From: Streptomyces sp. NBC_01497
GTDB lineage: Bacteria; Actinomycetota; Actinomycetes; Streptomycetales; Streptomycetaceae
Direction: 5' to 3'
NCBI RefSeq assembly: GCF_036250695.1
Contig: NZ_CP109427.1
Span: 2,790,001 to 2,854,000 of the forward strand
DNA: 64,000 nucleotides
Part shown: positions 52,765 to 61,335 of the stretch, piece after piece
Position numbering within the stretch: position 1 is the stretch's first letter
Layout: every line of letters begins with the position of its first letter
Translations under genes and position numbers: made by a program
Notes under the pieces: model-generated
What the model was told of the DNA's origin: nothing
The model's input: only the letters and a program-made list of their open reading frames with translations
The model's database searches: none

Positions 52765-55128
52765 TCAGGGGTTGAGCAGGCCGTTGTTGTCCTCGTTGCC
52801 GTTGCCGTTGCCGTTGCCCGCGCCCGCGTCCGTGCCGCCCAGCGGCGGAGTCACCGGCGGGGACGCCGGGGACGACTCGCCACTGCCCGGCGGCTCGTCG
52901 CTGGCGGGCGGTGAGTCCTGGCCGTCACCGGGCGAGGACTCCGGCGGCGGCGCCGGCTCGCTGTGCGACGGGGACGGCGGCGGGCTGTCCGACGTCGAGG
53001 GCGAGTCGGGCGCGCTCGGCGAGTCGGTGATCGACGGGGAGGTCGTCGCGGACGGCGGCGGAGCGACCGCCGCGCCCTGGTCGGTGTCCAGGTCGAACTT
53101 GCCCTTCGCGCCGTGCACCGGGTCGGCGCCCGACATGAACTCGCCCCAGATCTGGGCCGGGTAGCCGCCACCGTTGACGCGGCCGCCCTGCGCGGTCAGG
53201 CCGCCGGTGCCGGTCAGCGGCACATGGCCGTACTGGGGGTACTTCTTGCCCTCGACGCTCTCCGCCTTCGCCGCCTCGCCGAAGAGGCCCACGGAGGTGA
53301 CCATGTCCGGGGTGAAGCCGGTGAACCAGGCGGAGACGTCGTCGTCGGAGGTGCCGGTCTTGCCCGCGACCTGGAAGTTCTTGTTCTTCACGATGGAGCC
53401 CGTGCCCTCGTCGACCACGCCGGTCAGGACGGAGGTGACGGAGTCGGCGGTGTTGCGGGTGAGCACCTGCTGCCCGATCGGGTCGGGCAGGGACACCTTC
53501 GTGCCCTGGTGCTCGGCCGACTTGAGGACGGCGGGCGTGACGAGCCTGCCGTGGTTGTCGAGTGTCGCGTAGACGCCGGCCATCTGGAGCGGGCTCGCGC
53601 CCATCGTGCCGAGCGTCTGGGACGGGTAGGGCTGCTGGTTCGTCATGTCCATACCGAGCTTGCCGGCGGTCTTGAGCACCTGCGTCATACCGACGTCCAC
53701 GCCCATCTGCGCGAAGACGGAGTTGACCGAGTCGTCCATGGCCTTCTGGACGGTGATCGGGCCGTAGTTGGTGCCGTCCTCGTTGGTCGGCGCGAACGCG
53801 ATGCTGCTGCCCTTGACGGACCGGCCGCTGGTGCCGTCGTAGAGGGTGTTCGCGTTGATCGGCTTGCCCAGCTGGGTCTGCGCGCCGCTCTGCAGGGCGG
53901 TGGCGAAGATGACCGGCTTGAACGTCGACGCCGGCTGGTAGTCCTCGCGCGTGGCGTTGCTGGTGGCGTGCGACATGTAGTCCTTGCCCCCGTAGAGGGC
54001 GAGGACCTTGCCGGTCTTCGGGTCGACGGAGGCCGCGCCTGCCTGGGCGTCCTTGTCGCGCTCCCGGTCCTTCGGTTCGAGCTTGGAGGTCAGCTGGTGC
54101 TTGACGGCGTCCTCCAGCTGGCCCTCCTTCTTCCGGTCGATGTTGAGCGTGATCGTCCAGCCGCCGGCGGCGACCCGCGCCTGCGCGTCGGACGCGGACT
54201 CGCCCTGCGTCTCCAACCGCCTCTCCAGCTCCTTGTCGGCGGCGTCCACCAGGTAGCCGGTCTGGCCGCTGAGGCCTGCCTGCGGCTTGGGCGTGATCGG
54301 TACGGGGAACTTCATGCCGGCCCGGTCCTGTGCGGACAGCCAGTGCATGGAGACCATGTTCTTGAGGACGTTGTTCCAGCGGTCCGTGACGAGCTTCTTG
54401 CCGGTGGGCGTGGCCACGGCCCAGTCGTACTGGCTGGGCGCCTGGAGCAGCGCGGCGAGGTAGGCGCCCTGGTTGACGCTGAGCTGGGAGGCGTCCACGC
54501 CGTAGTACGCCTGCGCGGCGGCCTGGATGCCGTACGCGTTGCGGCCGTAGTAGCTGGTGTTCATGTACCCGGCCAGGATGTCGCCCTTGGACTTGTTGCG
54601 GTCCACCTTGAGCGAGATCACGAGCTCCTTGAGCTTGCGGGTCGCCGTCTGGTCCTGGTTCAGGTAGTAGTTCTTCACGTACTGCTGGGTGATGGTCGAG
54701 CCACCCTGCTTGCCGTGGCCGGTGACCGTGCTGATGAGGGCGCGCGCGGTGCCTTTGAAGTCGACGCCGGAGTCCTGGTAGAAGGTCTTGTTCTCCAGGG
54801 CGACGAACGTGTGCTGCACACCCTTGGGCACCTGGTCGAGACCCACGATCTCGCGGTTGATCGCGCCGGTCCTGGCGAGCACCTTGCCGTCGCTGTACTC
54901 GTAGACGTTGCTCTGGCGCTGGGCGTCCGCGTTCGCGGCCGGCACCGAGACCGACATGTACGCGAAGACGAAGCCGCCGATCACCAGCACGGCGAGGCCG
55001 AGGAACGTGCCGAGGATCTTCTTCCAGGTGAAGAGGCGGCGTATGCCGCGTTTTTTCCCCGTGCTCCCCTGGCGGCCGGCGCGGCGCGTGGCCTGCTGCC
55101 GGGCGCGTCGCTCATCTGCTCGGCCCAT
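52765..55128 (-). CDS. Class A penicillin-binding protein
   Basis: 787 residues. A basic cytoplasmic N-terminus (1-34) precedes one transmembrane helix (about 36-58). The glycosyltransferase domain follows with ALENKTFYQDSGVD, GGSTITQQYVKNYYL and LKELVISLKVDRNKSKGDILAGYMNTSYYG. The transpeptidase has SxxK in PASTFKP, SVN in DSVNSVF and KTGTS in AGKTGTSDD. An 80-residue Pro/Ser/Asp-rich tail with short GN repeats ends the protein. It polymerises and cross-links peptidoglycan. The first GT51 motif reads EN where ED is more common; the catalytic Glu is retained. Confidence 0.95.
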   Translation of the reverse strand: MGRADERRARQQATRRAGRQGSTGKKRGIRRLFTWKKILGTFLGLAVLVIGGFVFAYMSVSVPAANADAQRQSNVYEYSDGKVLARTGAINREIVGLDQVPKGVQHTFVALENKTFYQDSGVDFKGTARALISTVTGHGKQGGSTITQQYVKNYYLNQDQTATRKLKELVISLKVDRNKSKGDILAGYMNTSYYGRNAYGIQAAAQAYYGVDASQLSVNQGAYLAALLQAPSQYDWAVATPTGKKLVTDRWNNVLKNMVSMHWLSAQDRAGMKFPVPITPKPQAGLSGQTGYLVDAADKELERRLETQGESASDAQARVAAGGWTITLNIDRKKEGQLEDAVKHQLTSKLEPKDRERDKDAQAGAASVDPKTGKVLALYGGKDYMSHATSNATREDYQPASTFKPVIFATALQSGAQTQLGKPINANTLYDGTSGRSVKGSSIAFAPTNEDGTNYGPITVQKAMDDSVNSVFAQMGVDVGMTQVLKTAGKLGMDMTNQQPYPSQTLGTMGASPLQMAGVYATLDNHGRLVTPAVLKSAEHQGTKVSLPDPIGQQVLTRNTADSVTSVLTGVVDEGTGSIVKNKNFQVAGKTGTSDDDVSAWFTGFTPDMVTSVGLFGEAAKAESVEGKKYPQYGHVPLTGTGGLTAQGGRVNGGGYPAQIWGEFMSGADPVHGAKGKFDLDTDQGAAVAPPPSATTSPSITDSPSAPDSPSTSDSPPPSPSHSEPAPPPESSPGDGQDSPPASDEPPGSGESSPASPPVTPPLGGTDAGAGNGNGNGNEDNNGLLNP

Positions 55129-55328
55129 CGGTGTCTCGCTCCGCTCTCAGGTCTCGGTACCGGTGATCCGTGTCGAGGCCCCCGCCGCCGGAATCCGCTT
55201 GAACATTGTGCAAACCAGCTCAGAAAACTAACACCGTGCCCTATGGCGCACGGCGGTCGATCCGGCTTCGGGGACGTGAGAAGAACCACCCGTCTCGACT
55301 GGAACCGACTCACGGTAGGGCCAAACGG

Positions 55329-55357
55329 TTGCTATCTCCGTTAATCTGATATCACAA
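55329..55357 (-). promoter_or_regulatory. Candidate promoter of the PBP gene
   Basis: On the minus strand TTGTGA (55357-55352), 17 bases, TAGCAA (55334-55329). A TGATATCA palindrome (55347-55354) overlaps the -35. The mRNA leader would be about 195 bases. Confidence 0.4.
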
Positions 55358-55426
55358 TGCTAGTGGGCCGGATGGCGGTCCGACCGGGCGTCCGTGCGGC
55401 GCCCGCGAAGGGAACGGGGTAGTGAG

Positions 55427-56407
55427 ATGGCTTCCACCAGCGAGAACGCGGAGCGCAGGACTCCAGCGGGGACCGCACCCTCTCCGGGCGGCAGCGCTCC
55501 CGACGTACCGAAGATGCCGCAGGCTCATGTCAGGGAGACGACGGCCCACAGCATCAGTGGCGGCCTCGCCCTGCTGCTCGGCCTCATAGGTCTGGTGATC
55601 GGCGTGGCCCTGCTCGCCGTGGCGGCGGGCAACGACAGCACGACGGTCAAGAGCGCCCTCGTCCCGGCCGGGATCGTGGTGATCATCGCGGCGCTCATGG
55701 CGATGCGCGGGCTGAACATGGTGGCGCCCGGCGAGGCCCGGGTGGTCCAGCTGTTCGGCCGTTACCGGGGGACGATCCGCACGGACGGCCTGCGGTGGGT
55801 GAACCCGCTCACGACGCGACGCCCCGTCTCCACCCGCGTCCGCAACAACGAGACGCCGGTGCTCAAGGTCAACGACGCCTACGGCAACCCGATCGAGCTG
55901 GCGGCGGTCGTGGTGTGGAAGGTGCGCGACACCGCGCAGGCCACCTTCGAGGTGGACGACTTCCTGGAGTTCGTCGCGACCCAGACCGAGGCGGCCGTGC
56001 GGCACATCGCCATCGAGTACCCCTACGACGCGCACGACGAGAGCCACCTGTCCCTGCGCGGCAACGCCGAGGAGATCACGGAGAAGCTGGTGGTCGAACT
56101 GTCGGCACGGGTGGAGGCGGCCGGGGTGCAGATCATCGAGTCCCGTTTCACCCACCTCGCGTACGCGCCGGAGATCGCATCCGCGATGCTCCAGCGGCAG
56201 CAGGCGGGCGCGGTGGTCGCGGCGCGCCGGGAGATCGTGGACGGCGCGGTCGGCATGGTCGAGGCCGCGCTGCGCCGTCTCCGGCAGGAGGACATCGTCA
56301 CGCTGGACGAGGACCGTCAGGCGGCCATGGTGTCGAACCTGCTCGTGGTGCTCTGCGGCGACCGGGCCGCACAGCCCATCGTCAACACGGGCACGCTGTA
56401 CCAGTGA
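55427..56407 (+). CDS. SPFH/band-7 membrane protein
   Basis: 326 residues from ATG at 55427. Two transmembrane segments (about 47-70 and 78-96) are followed by an SPFH domain: [84 protein letters not shown], and [32 protein letters not shown]. The C-terminus is helical. Proteins of this kind organise membrane microdomains. It overlaps the next gene by four bases. Confidence 0.9.
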   Translation: MASTSENAERRTPAGTAPSPGGSAPDVPKMPQAHVRETTAHSISGGLALLLGLIGLVIGVALLAVAAGNDSTTVKSALVPAGIVVIIAALMAMRGLNMVAPGEARVVQLFGRYRGTIRTDGLRWVNPLTTRRPVSTRVRNNETPVLKVNDAYGNPIELAAVVVWKVRDTAQATFEVDDFLEFVATQTEAAVRHIAIEYPYDAHDESHLSLRGNAEEITEKLVVELSARVEAAGVQIIESRFTHLAYAPEIASAMLQRQQAGAVVAARREIVDGAVGMVEAALRRLRQEDIVTLDEDRQAAMVSNLLVVLCGDRAAQPIVNTGTLYQ

Positions 56408-56670
56408 CGGAACCGGGCCCGCGTCGGGGCGCTGAACGCAAACAGGTACTGCTGCGGCTGGATCCCGTGGTCTACGAGGCGCTGGCCCGCTGGGCCTCGG
56501 ACGAGCTGCGCAGCACCAACGCGCAGATCGAGTACCTGCTGCGGCGCGCCCTGGCGGAGGCGGGCCGGCTGCCGGGCACCGCCCGGCCCATCCCGCCCCG
56601 GGGCCGGCCGCGCCGCCCGGCCCCGGGTGAGCAGCCCCCCGGCCCGGGACCGGGGGCGACGAGCACCTGA
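56404..56670 (+). CDS. Arc-like ribbon-helix-helix protein coupled to SPFH gene
   Basis: 88 residues from GTG at 56404, overlapping the SPFH stop (GTGA). The region [44 protein letters not shown] is an Arc/ribbon-helix-helix-like fold with the strand KQVLLRL and the R-S-x-N-A-Q-I-E helix start. The tail is Pro/Arg/Gly-rich. It may be a DNA-binding partner of the SPFH protein, or use this fold for protein contacts. Such pairs recur beside SPFH genes in actinobacteria. Confidence 0.8.
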   Translation: MTEPGPRRGAERKQVLLRLDPVVYEALARWASDELRSTNAQIEYLLRRALAEAGRLPGTARPIPPRGRPRRPAPGEQPPGPGPGATST

Positions 56671-56744
56671 GGGGCGGGACGGCGAGCACGGCGCACGGGC
56701 GAACGGGCGCCTGGGCGGACGGACGGCAGGGCGGACCGACGGCA

Positions 56745-56774
56745 GGGGGTGTGCCCCGACGGGGGCACACCCCC
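56745..56774. terminator. Hairpin before the PadR promoter
   Basis: GGGGGTGTGCCCC (56745-56757), loop GACG, GGGGCACACCCCC (56762-56774). A 13-bp stem with a tetraloop, placed to end the SPFH transcript before the PadR operon. Confidence 0.7.
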
Positions 56775-56782
56775 TCCACGCT

Positions 56783-56816
56783 GGCTATACATGGCGTGTA
56801 TAGCCGCTGTGTATAG
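56783..56816. promoter_or_regulatory. PadR operator
   Basis: GGCTATACA (56783-56791), TGGCG, TGTATAGCC (56797-56805): a perfect 9-5-9 palindrome. A third half-site TGTATAG is at 56810-56816, ending nine bases before the PadR start. TATAC/GTATA half-sites of this kind are typical for PadR binding and cover the promoter region. Confidence 0.75.
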
Positions 56817-56824
56817 TTCTCCGC

Positions 56825-57349
56825 ATGTCCATCGGTAACACCCTCCTCGGTCTCCTGGAGACCGGTCCCCGCCACGGTTACGACCTGAAGCGCGCCTTCG
56901 ACGAGAGATTCGGGCACGACCGCCCACTGCACTACGGGCAGGTCTACTCGACCATGTCCCGGCTCCTGAAGAACGGGCTCGTCGAGGTCGACAGCGTCGA
57001 GTCGGGAGAGGGGCCCGAACGCAAGCGGTACGCCATCACCGACTCCGGGGTGACCGACGTACGGGAGTGGCTCGCCACTCCCGAGAAGCCGGAGCCGTAC
57101 CTCCATTCGACGCTGTACACGAAGGTCGTCATCGCGTTGCTGACCGGCCGGGACGCCGCCGATCTGCTCGACGTGCAGCGCGCTTCCCACCTGCGCATGA
57201 TGCGTGAACTCACCGAGCGCAAGCGCCACGGCGACCTCGCCGACCAGCTCATCTGCGACCACGCCCTCTACCACCTGGAAGCCGACGTGCGCTGGCTGGA
57301 ACTGACCACGGCCCGCCTGGACCGGCTCGCGCGGGAGGTGCGCACGTGA
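56825..57349 (+). CDS. PadR-family regulator of ABC exporter
   Basis: 174 residues. The winged HTH is ILLGLLETGPRHGYDLKRAFDERF-like (NTLLGLLETGPRHGYDLKRAFD) and YGQVYSTMSRLLKNGLVEVDS, then YAITDSGVTDVREWL. The C-terminal part (Vir_Reg-type helices) dimerises. It sits 9 bases after its own operator half-site and is coupled to the ATPase gene by a GTGA overlap. It therefore probably represses the whole ABC operon and is released by an exported or antimicrobial ligand. Confidence 0.92.
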   Translation: MSIGNTLLGLLETGPRHGYDLKRAFDERFGHDRPLHYGQVYSTMSRLLKNGLVEVDSVESGEGPERKRYAITDSGVTDVREWLATPEKPEPYLHSTLYTKVVIALLTGRDAADLLDVQRASHLRMMRELTERKRHGDLADQLICDHALYHLEADVRWLELTTARLDRLAREVRT

Positions 57350-58032
57350 GCACCCGCGAACCGCTGCTGCACGCTGTGGACCTGCACAAGTCGTACGGAC
57401 CCACGGCCGCGCTGGCCGGCGCGTCCTTCTCCATCAGCCCCGGCGAGATCGTCGCCGTCATGGGGCCCTCCGGCTCCGGGAAGTCCTCACTCCTGCACTG
57501 CCTGGCCGGCATCGTCGTCCCGGACTCCGGGTCCATCACCTACGGGGGCGCCGAGCTGACGGGGCTGTCCGACGCGCGCCGCAGCGCACTGCGGCGCAGC
57601 GAGTTCGGCTTCGTCTTCCAGTTCGGCCAGCTGGTGCCGGAACTGACCTGCCTGGAGAACGTGGCACTGCCGCTGCGCCTCGGCGGCGCCCGCCGCAAGG
57701 CCGCGGAGGCCGCCGCCCTCGAATGGCTGGAGCGCCTGGAGGTGACGGGCGTCTCCGGCAAGCGGCCCGGGGAGATCTCCGGCGGACAGGGTCAGCGCGT
57801 CGCGGTGGCCCGCTCCCTCGTCACCTCGCCGCGCGTGGTCTTCGCCGACGAGCCGACCGGGGCGCTGGACTCGCTCAACGGCGAGCGCGTGATGGAACTC
57901 CTCACGAACGCGGCCAGGTTCGCGGACGCCGCCGTCGTGCTCGTCACCCACGAGACCCGCGTCGCCGCCTACTCGGACCGCGAGGTGGTCGTCCGCGACG
58001 GCGTGGCACGCGACATGGCGGCGACCCGATGA
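57346..58032 (+). CDS. ABC transporter ATP-binding protein (LolD/MacB type)
   Basis: 228 residues. Walker A GPSGSGKSS, Q-loop FQFGQLVPELTCLENV, signature ISGGQGQRVAVARSL, Walker B VVFADEPTGALD, and H-loop VLVTHE. The Q-G-Q in ISGGQGQR is as in LolD/MacB exporters. It energises the adjacent FtsX-fold permease. Start GTG overlaps the PadR stop; the stop overlaps the permease ATG. Confidence 0.95.
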   Translation: MSTREPLLHAVDLHKSYGPTAALAGASFSISPGEIVAVMGPSGSGKSSLLHCLAGIVVPDSGSITYGGAELTGLSDARRSALRRSEFGFVFQFGQLVPELTCLENVALPLRLGGARRKAAEAAALEWLERLEVTGVSGKRPGEISGGQGQRVAVARSLVTSPRVVFADEPTGALDSLNGERVMELLTNAARFADAAVVLVTHETRVAAYSDREVVVRDGVARDMAATR

Positions 58033-60383
58033 GGGCGGCGGCCACCCACCTCGCGCTCGGCGCCCGTTTCGCCGCCGCCGGGGGCCGCGAGGGGTGGATA
58101 CGCACCGCCCTGACGGCGTTCGGGGTCGGCCTCGGCGTCGTCCTCCTGCTCGCGGCCTCGTGCGTACCGTCGATCATCGACGGCCGCAGCGCCCGCAGCG
58201 AGGCGCGGGGCATCGCGACGGCGGACTCCGGCAACGTGCCCCGCGGGAACCGGACGTTCCTGTACATCAACGCGAGCACCGAGTACCACGGCCGTCCCGT
58301 CACCGGCACGCTGCTGCGCCCGGACGGCCCGGGGGCGACACCCCCGCCCGGCCTGCGCGCGATGCCGAAGCCCGGCGAGATGGCGGTCTCCCCCGCCCTG
58401 CGGACGTTGATGGACGGCCCGGGGGGCGCACTGCTGAAGCAGCGGCTGCCGTTCACCGACTCCGGCACCGTCGCGAGCGCCGGCCTGCTCGATCCGACCG
58501 AACTGGTCTATTACGCGGGCGACTCGGCCCTCTCCCCGCACCGGGGGGCGCACCGGGCGGGCGCATACGGCCGCCACGACGCCCAGGACCCGCTCGACCC
58601 GCGGCTGATCGCCGTCATCGCACTGATCTGCGTCGTGCTGCTCGTCCCTGTGGTCGTCTTCATCGCGACGGCCGTACGGTTCGGCGGAGAGCGCAGGGAC
58701 CGCAGGCTCGCGGCGCTGCGCCTGGTCGGCGCGGACGCGCGCGCCACCCGCTGGATGGCGGCGGGCGAGGCGCTGTTCGGCGCGGCGGCGGGGCTGGTCG
58801 TCGGAGCGCTGATCTTCGCCGGGGTGCGGCACTTCGCCGGCGCGATACGGCTGTGGGACATGTCCGCGTATCCCGAGGACATCACACCGAGCCCGCTGCT
58901 CGTCGCGCTCGTCGTGGTGGCCGTCCTGGTCACCTCCGTCGGCGCGGCGCTCGTCGCCCTGCGCTCGGTCTCGATCGAACCGCTCGGCGTCGTACGGGAC
59001 GCGGAGTTGCGCCCCCGGCGCCTGTGGTGGCGCCTCGTGCTGCCCGCGGCGGGGATCGTGACGCTCGTCCTCACCCATCAGTTCGCCGGAAAGAAGGCGG
59101 CACTGCACACCGTGCCGATCATCGCCGGTTCGTCGCTGACGCTGATCGGGCTGGTGGGGCTGCTGCCCTGGCTGGTGGAGAAGTCCGTGGCACGGATGCG
59201 CGGCGGCCCCGTGCCCTGGCAACTGGCGACCAGGCGCCTTCAGCTGAGCGGCGGTTCGGCGGCACGCGCGGTCGGCGGGATCACCGTCGCGGTCGCGGGC
59301 GCGATCCTGTTGCAGATGGTGTTCGGCGGGATGCAGGACGACTTCGCGCACCCGGACGGCACGAAGGGTGCCACTCCCTCGGCGACGGCGCACGGCACAC
59401 CGCGCACGGCGGACGTGACCGTACAGGTCGACGCGCCCGACATCGGCCTGGCCCGGCGGCTGACGAGTTCCCTCACGGGGACCCGGGGCGTCAGCGCGGT
59501 CGCCACGACCGTGGAGGCGTACGCGACGGCGGTCCGGCAGGGGAAGGGGAAAGGCGGCGGGTCCGCGTCCCTCACCAGCGTCACGGTCGGGGACTGTGCG
59601 AGCCTGCGGGTCTTCGCGCGGATCCCCGTCTGCCACGACGGCGACACCTTCATCTCCCGTACGAAGGCCGCGACGTCGGCCCACGACCGCCCGGGCGAGG
59701 TCGTCTCCCTCGACAACGGTGACGGATCCCCCGCCACCTCGGCGAAGTTCACCGTGCCGGCCTCGGCCCGTACGGTCGCGGCACTGTCCGGCTGGGACGG
59801 CGAGAGCCACGCGGGGGTCCTCGCCACGCCGGCCGCCCTCGACGCGGCGAAGGTCGCCGGCGGGCAGACCTGGTCCCGGGTCTGGCTGCACGGGCCGCTG
59901 GCGGACGGAGTCGAACGGGTCCGCACCGCGGCGGGGCGCGTCGATCCGACGGTCCAGGTGCAGACCCTGCTCAACCAGGCCAGGGACAGCCAGTACGCGA
60001 GCGTGCAGACCGGGCTCAGGATCGGTGGCACGGCCACCATGGCGCTGATCGCGGCGAGCCTGCTCGTCTCGCAGACCGAGCAACTGCGCGAGCGCAGGCG
60101 GCTGCTGTCGGTCCTGGTGGCCTTCGGCACCCGGCGCGCCACGCTGGCCTGGTCGGTGCTGTGGCAGACGGCCGTTCCGGTGCTGGTCGGCACGGTCCTC
60201 GCGGTCGCGGGCGGTGTGGCCCTCGGCAAGGTGACGCTGGACCTGCTGGTCGCACCGGTCAAGGACTGGTGGGTGTTCTGGCCCTACGCGGGCGCGGGCG
60301 TGGCGGTCGTCCTGCTGGTGACGCTGGCGAGCATGGCGCCACTGTGGCGGCTGATGCGGGCGGACGGCCTGCGGACGGAGTGA
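58029..60383 (+). CDS. FtsX-fold ABC permease
   Basis: 784 residues from ATG at 58029. The first transmembrane helix is near 28-50. A periplasmic-equivalent (extracellular) loop follows, then helices 2-4 (around 195-310: VIALICVVLLVPVVVFIATAV, AGLVVGALIFAGVRHF, LLVALVVVAVLVTSVGAALVAL). A second half repeats this, ending LLVSQTEQLRERRRLLSVLVAFGTRRATLAWSVLWQ and two more helices. This duplicated FtsX arrangement fits antimicrobial-peptide or macrolide exporters. The second extracellular loop (about 455-650) is large and may bind substrate. Confidence 0.9.
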   Translation: MRAAATHLALGARFAAAGGREGWIRTALTAFGVGLGVVLLLAASCVPSIIDGRSARSEARGIATADSGNVPRGNRTFLYINASTEYHGRPVTGTLLRPDGPGATPPPGLRAMPKPGEMAVSPALRTLMDGPGGALLKQRLPFTDSGTVASAGLLDPTELVYYAGDSALSPHRGAHRAGAYGRHDAQDPLDPRLIAVIALICVVLLVPVVVFIATAVRFGGERRDRRLAALRLVGADARATRWMAAGEALFGAAAGLVVGALIFAGVRHFAGAIRLWDMSAYPEDITPSPLLVALVVVAVLVTSVGAALVALRSVSIEPLGVVRDAELRPRRLWWRLVLPAAGIVTLVLTHQFAGKKAALHTVPIIAGSSLTLIGLVGLLPWLVEKSVARMRGGPVPWQLATRRLQLSGGSAARAVGGITVAVAGAILLQMVFGGMQDDFAHPDGTKGATPSATAHGTPRTADVTVQVDAPDIGLARRLTSSLTGTRGVSAVATTVEAYATAVRQGKGKGGGSASLTSVTVGDCASLRVFARIPVCHDGDTFISRTKAATSAHDRPGEVVSLDNGDGSPATSAKFTVPASARTVAALSGWDGESHAGVLATPAALDAAKVAGGQTWSRVWLHGPLADGVERVRTAAGRVDPTVQVQTLLNQARDSQYASVQTGLRIGGTATMALIAASLLVSQTEQLRERRRLLSVLVAFGTRRATLAWSVLWQTAVPVLVGTVLAVAGGVALGKVTLDLLVAPVKDWWVFWPYAGAGVAVVLLVTLASMAPLWRLMRADGLRTE

Positions 60384-60492
60384 CGCGGGTGGCGGCGTGG
60401 GCGTCCTGGCGCCGCGGGTCGCGCGGCGGGGGTCCGGGCGCCGCGGCTGCCGGTACGGGGTCCGGGCGCCGCCCGGGTCCTGCTCCGCCTCG

Positions 60493-61335
60493 TCAGTCCG
60501 CCGACCTGACCGTCCTCATCAGGGCCCGCATGTCGTCGGTCATGGCGGGCGCGAGCACATCGACGACGTGCGCGGACACGTAGACGGGCCGCACGTCGGA
60601 CGCGGCGGCCCGGCGTCCGTCGTACGAGGAGTAGACACTCAGCGTCAGGGTGAACTCGGCCCGGCCGTCGAGGACCCGCAGGGTGGGCGGCATCTCGCCG
60701 ACGCTGTCGGTGATCAGGTACGCCCGGGTGCCGAGGTCCGGGACGCGCAGCGTGTGCAGCGCCCAGCCGGGCGACTTGGCCTGGGGAAGGGCGTCGAACT
60801 CCGGTGCCGGGTCGGTGCTGCGGTGCAGGACGTACCTGAGGTCCACGAGGGTGCGGACGCCCCCGTTGTCGCTGATGATCAGGCCGGGGAGGGTGCGCAA
60901 CGGGCTGCCCGGCGGCGCTGTGCCGAGGTCGGTCCTGCACACGGCGCTGTCGACCGCGCTCGTCTCGTCGGATGCGGCCTCCGGCGTCTGCGCCGGGCCG
61001 AGGACCTTCGAGAGGGCGGACAGCGGGGCGTCGAGGCACAGGTCGCGCTCGGGGCCGTACCCGCCGAGGTCGGGGCCCCGGGAGTGGTACAGGGTCAGCC
61101 CCGCGCCCCACAGCAGGGACGCGGCGAGCGCGCCCCACAGGCCCCAGGTCAGGGCGGCCCGCCTGGGCGCCGGGGCGGGTATCCCGTCACCGACGAGGAC
61201 CGGCCCCGGCCCGGGGTCCGCCGGGGTGTCGAAGTTGCCGTCCCGCTGCCCGGGAACACCGGGAGCGAAGCCGCCGGGCCGGTCGCCGGGGCGCGACGGC
61301 CAGTCCTCGCCCTCCAGTTCCGGTTCCGAGATCAC
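60493..61335 (-). CDS. Conserved membrane-anchored protein of unknown function
   Basis: 280 residues. A Pro/Gly-rich cytoplasmic N-terminus is followed by one transmembrane helix (about 62-80, ALTWGLWGALAASLLWGAG) and an extracellular domain. The domain has two cysteines, CLDAPLSAL and AVCRTDLG, that could form a disulfide. A beta-rich part, WALHTLRVPDLGTRAYLITDS, PTLRVLDGRAEFTLTLSVYSSYDG and VRPVYVSAHVVDVLAPAM, completes it. I do not recognise the family. Its start overlaps the stop of the AI-2E-type gene by four bases, so the two form one transcript. Confidence 0.7.
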   Translation of the reverse strand: MISEPELEGEDWPSRPGDRPGGFAPGVPGQRDGNFDTPADPGPGPVLVGDGIPAPAPRRAALTWGLWGALAASLLWGAGLTLYHSRGPDLGGYGPERDLCLDAPLSALSKVLGPAQTPEAASDETSAVDSAVCRTDLGTAPPGSPLRTLPGLIISDNGGVRTLVDLRYVLHRSTDPAPEFDALPQAKSPGWALHTLRVPDLGTRAYLITDSVGEMPPTLRVLDGRAEFTLTLSVYSSYDGRRAAASDVRPVYVSAHVVDVLAPAMTDDMRALMRTVRSAD

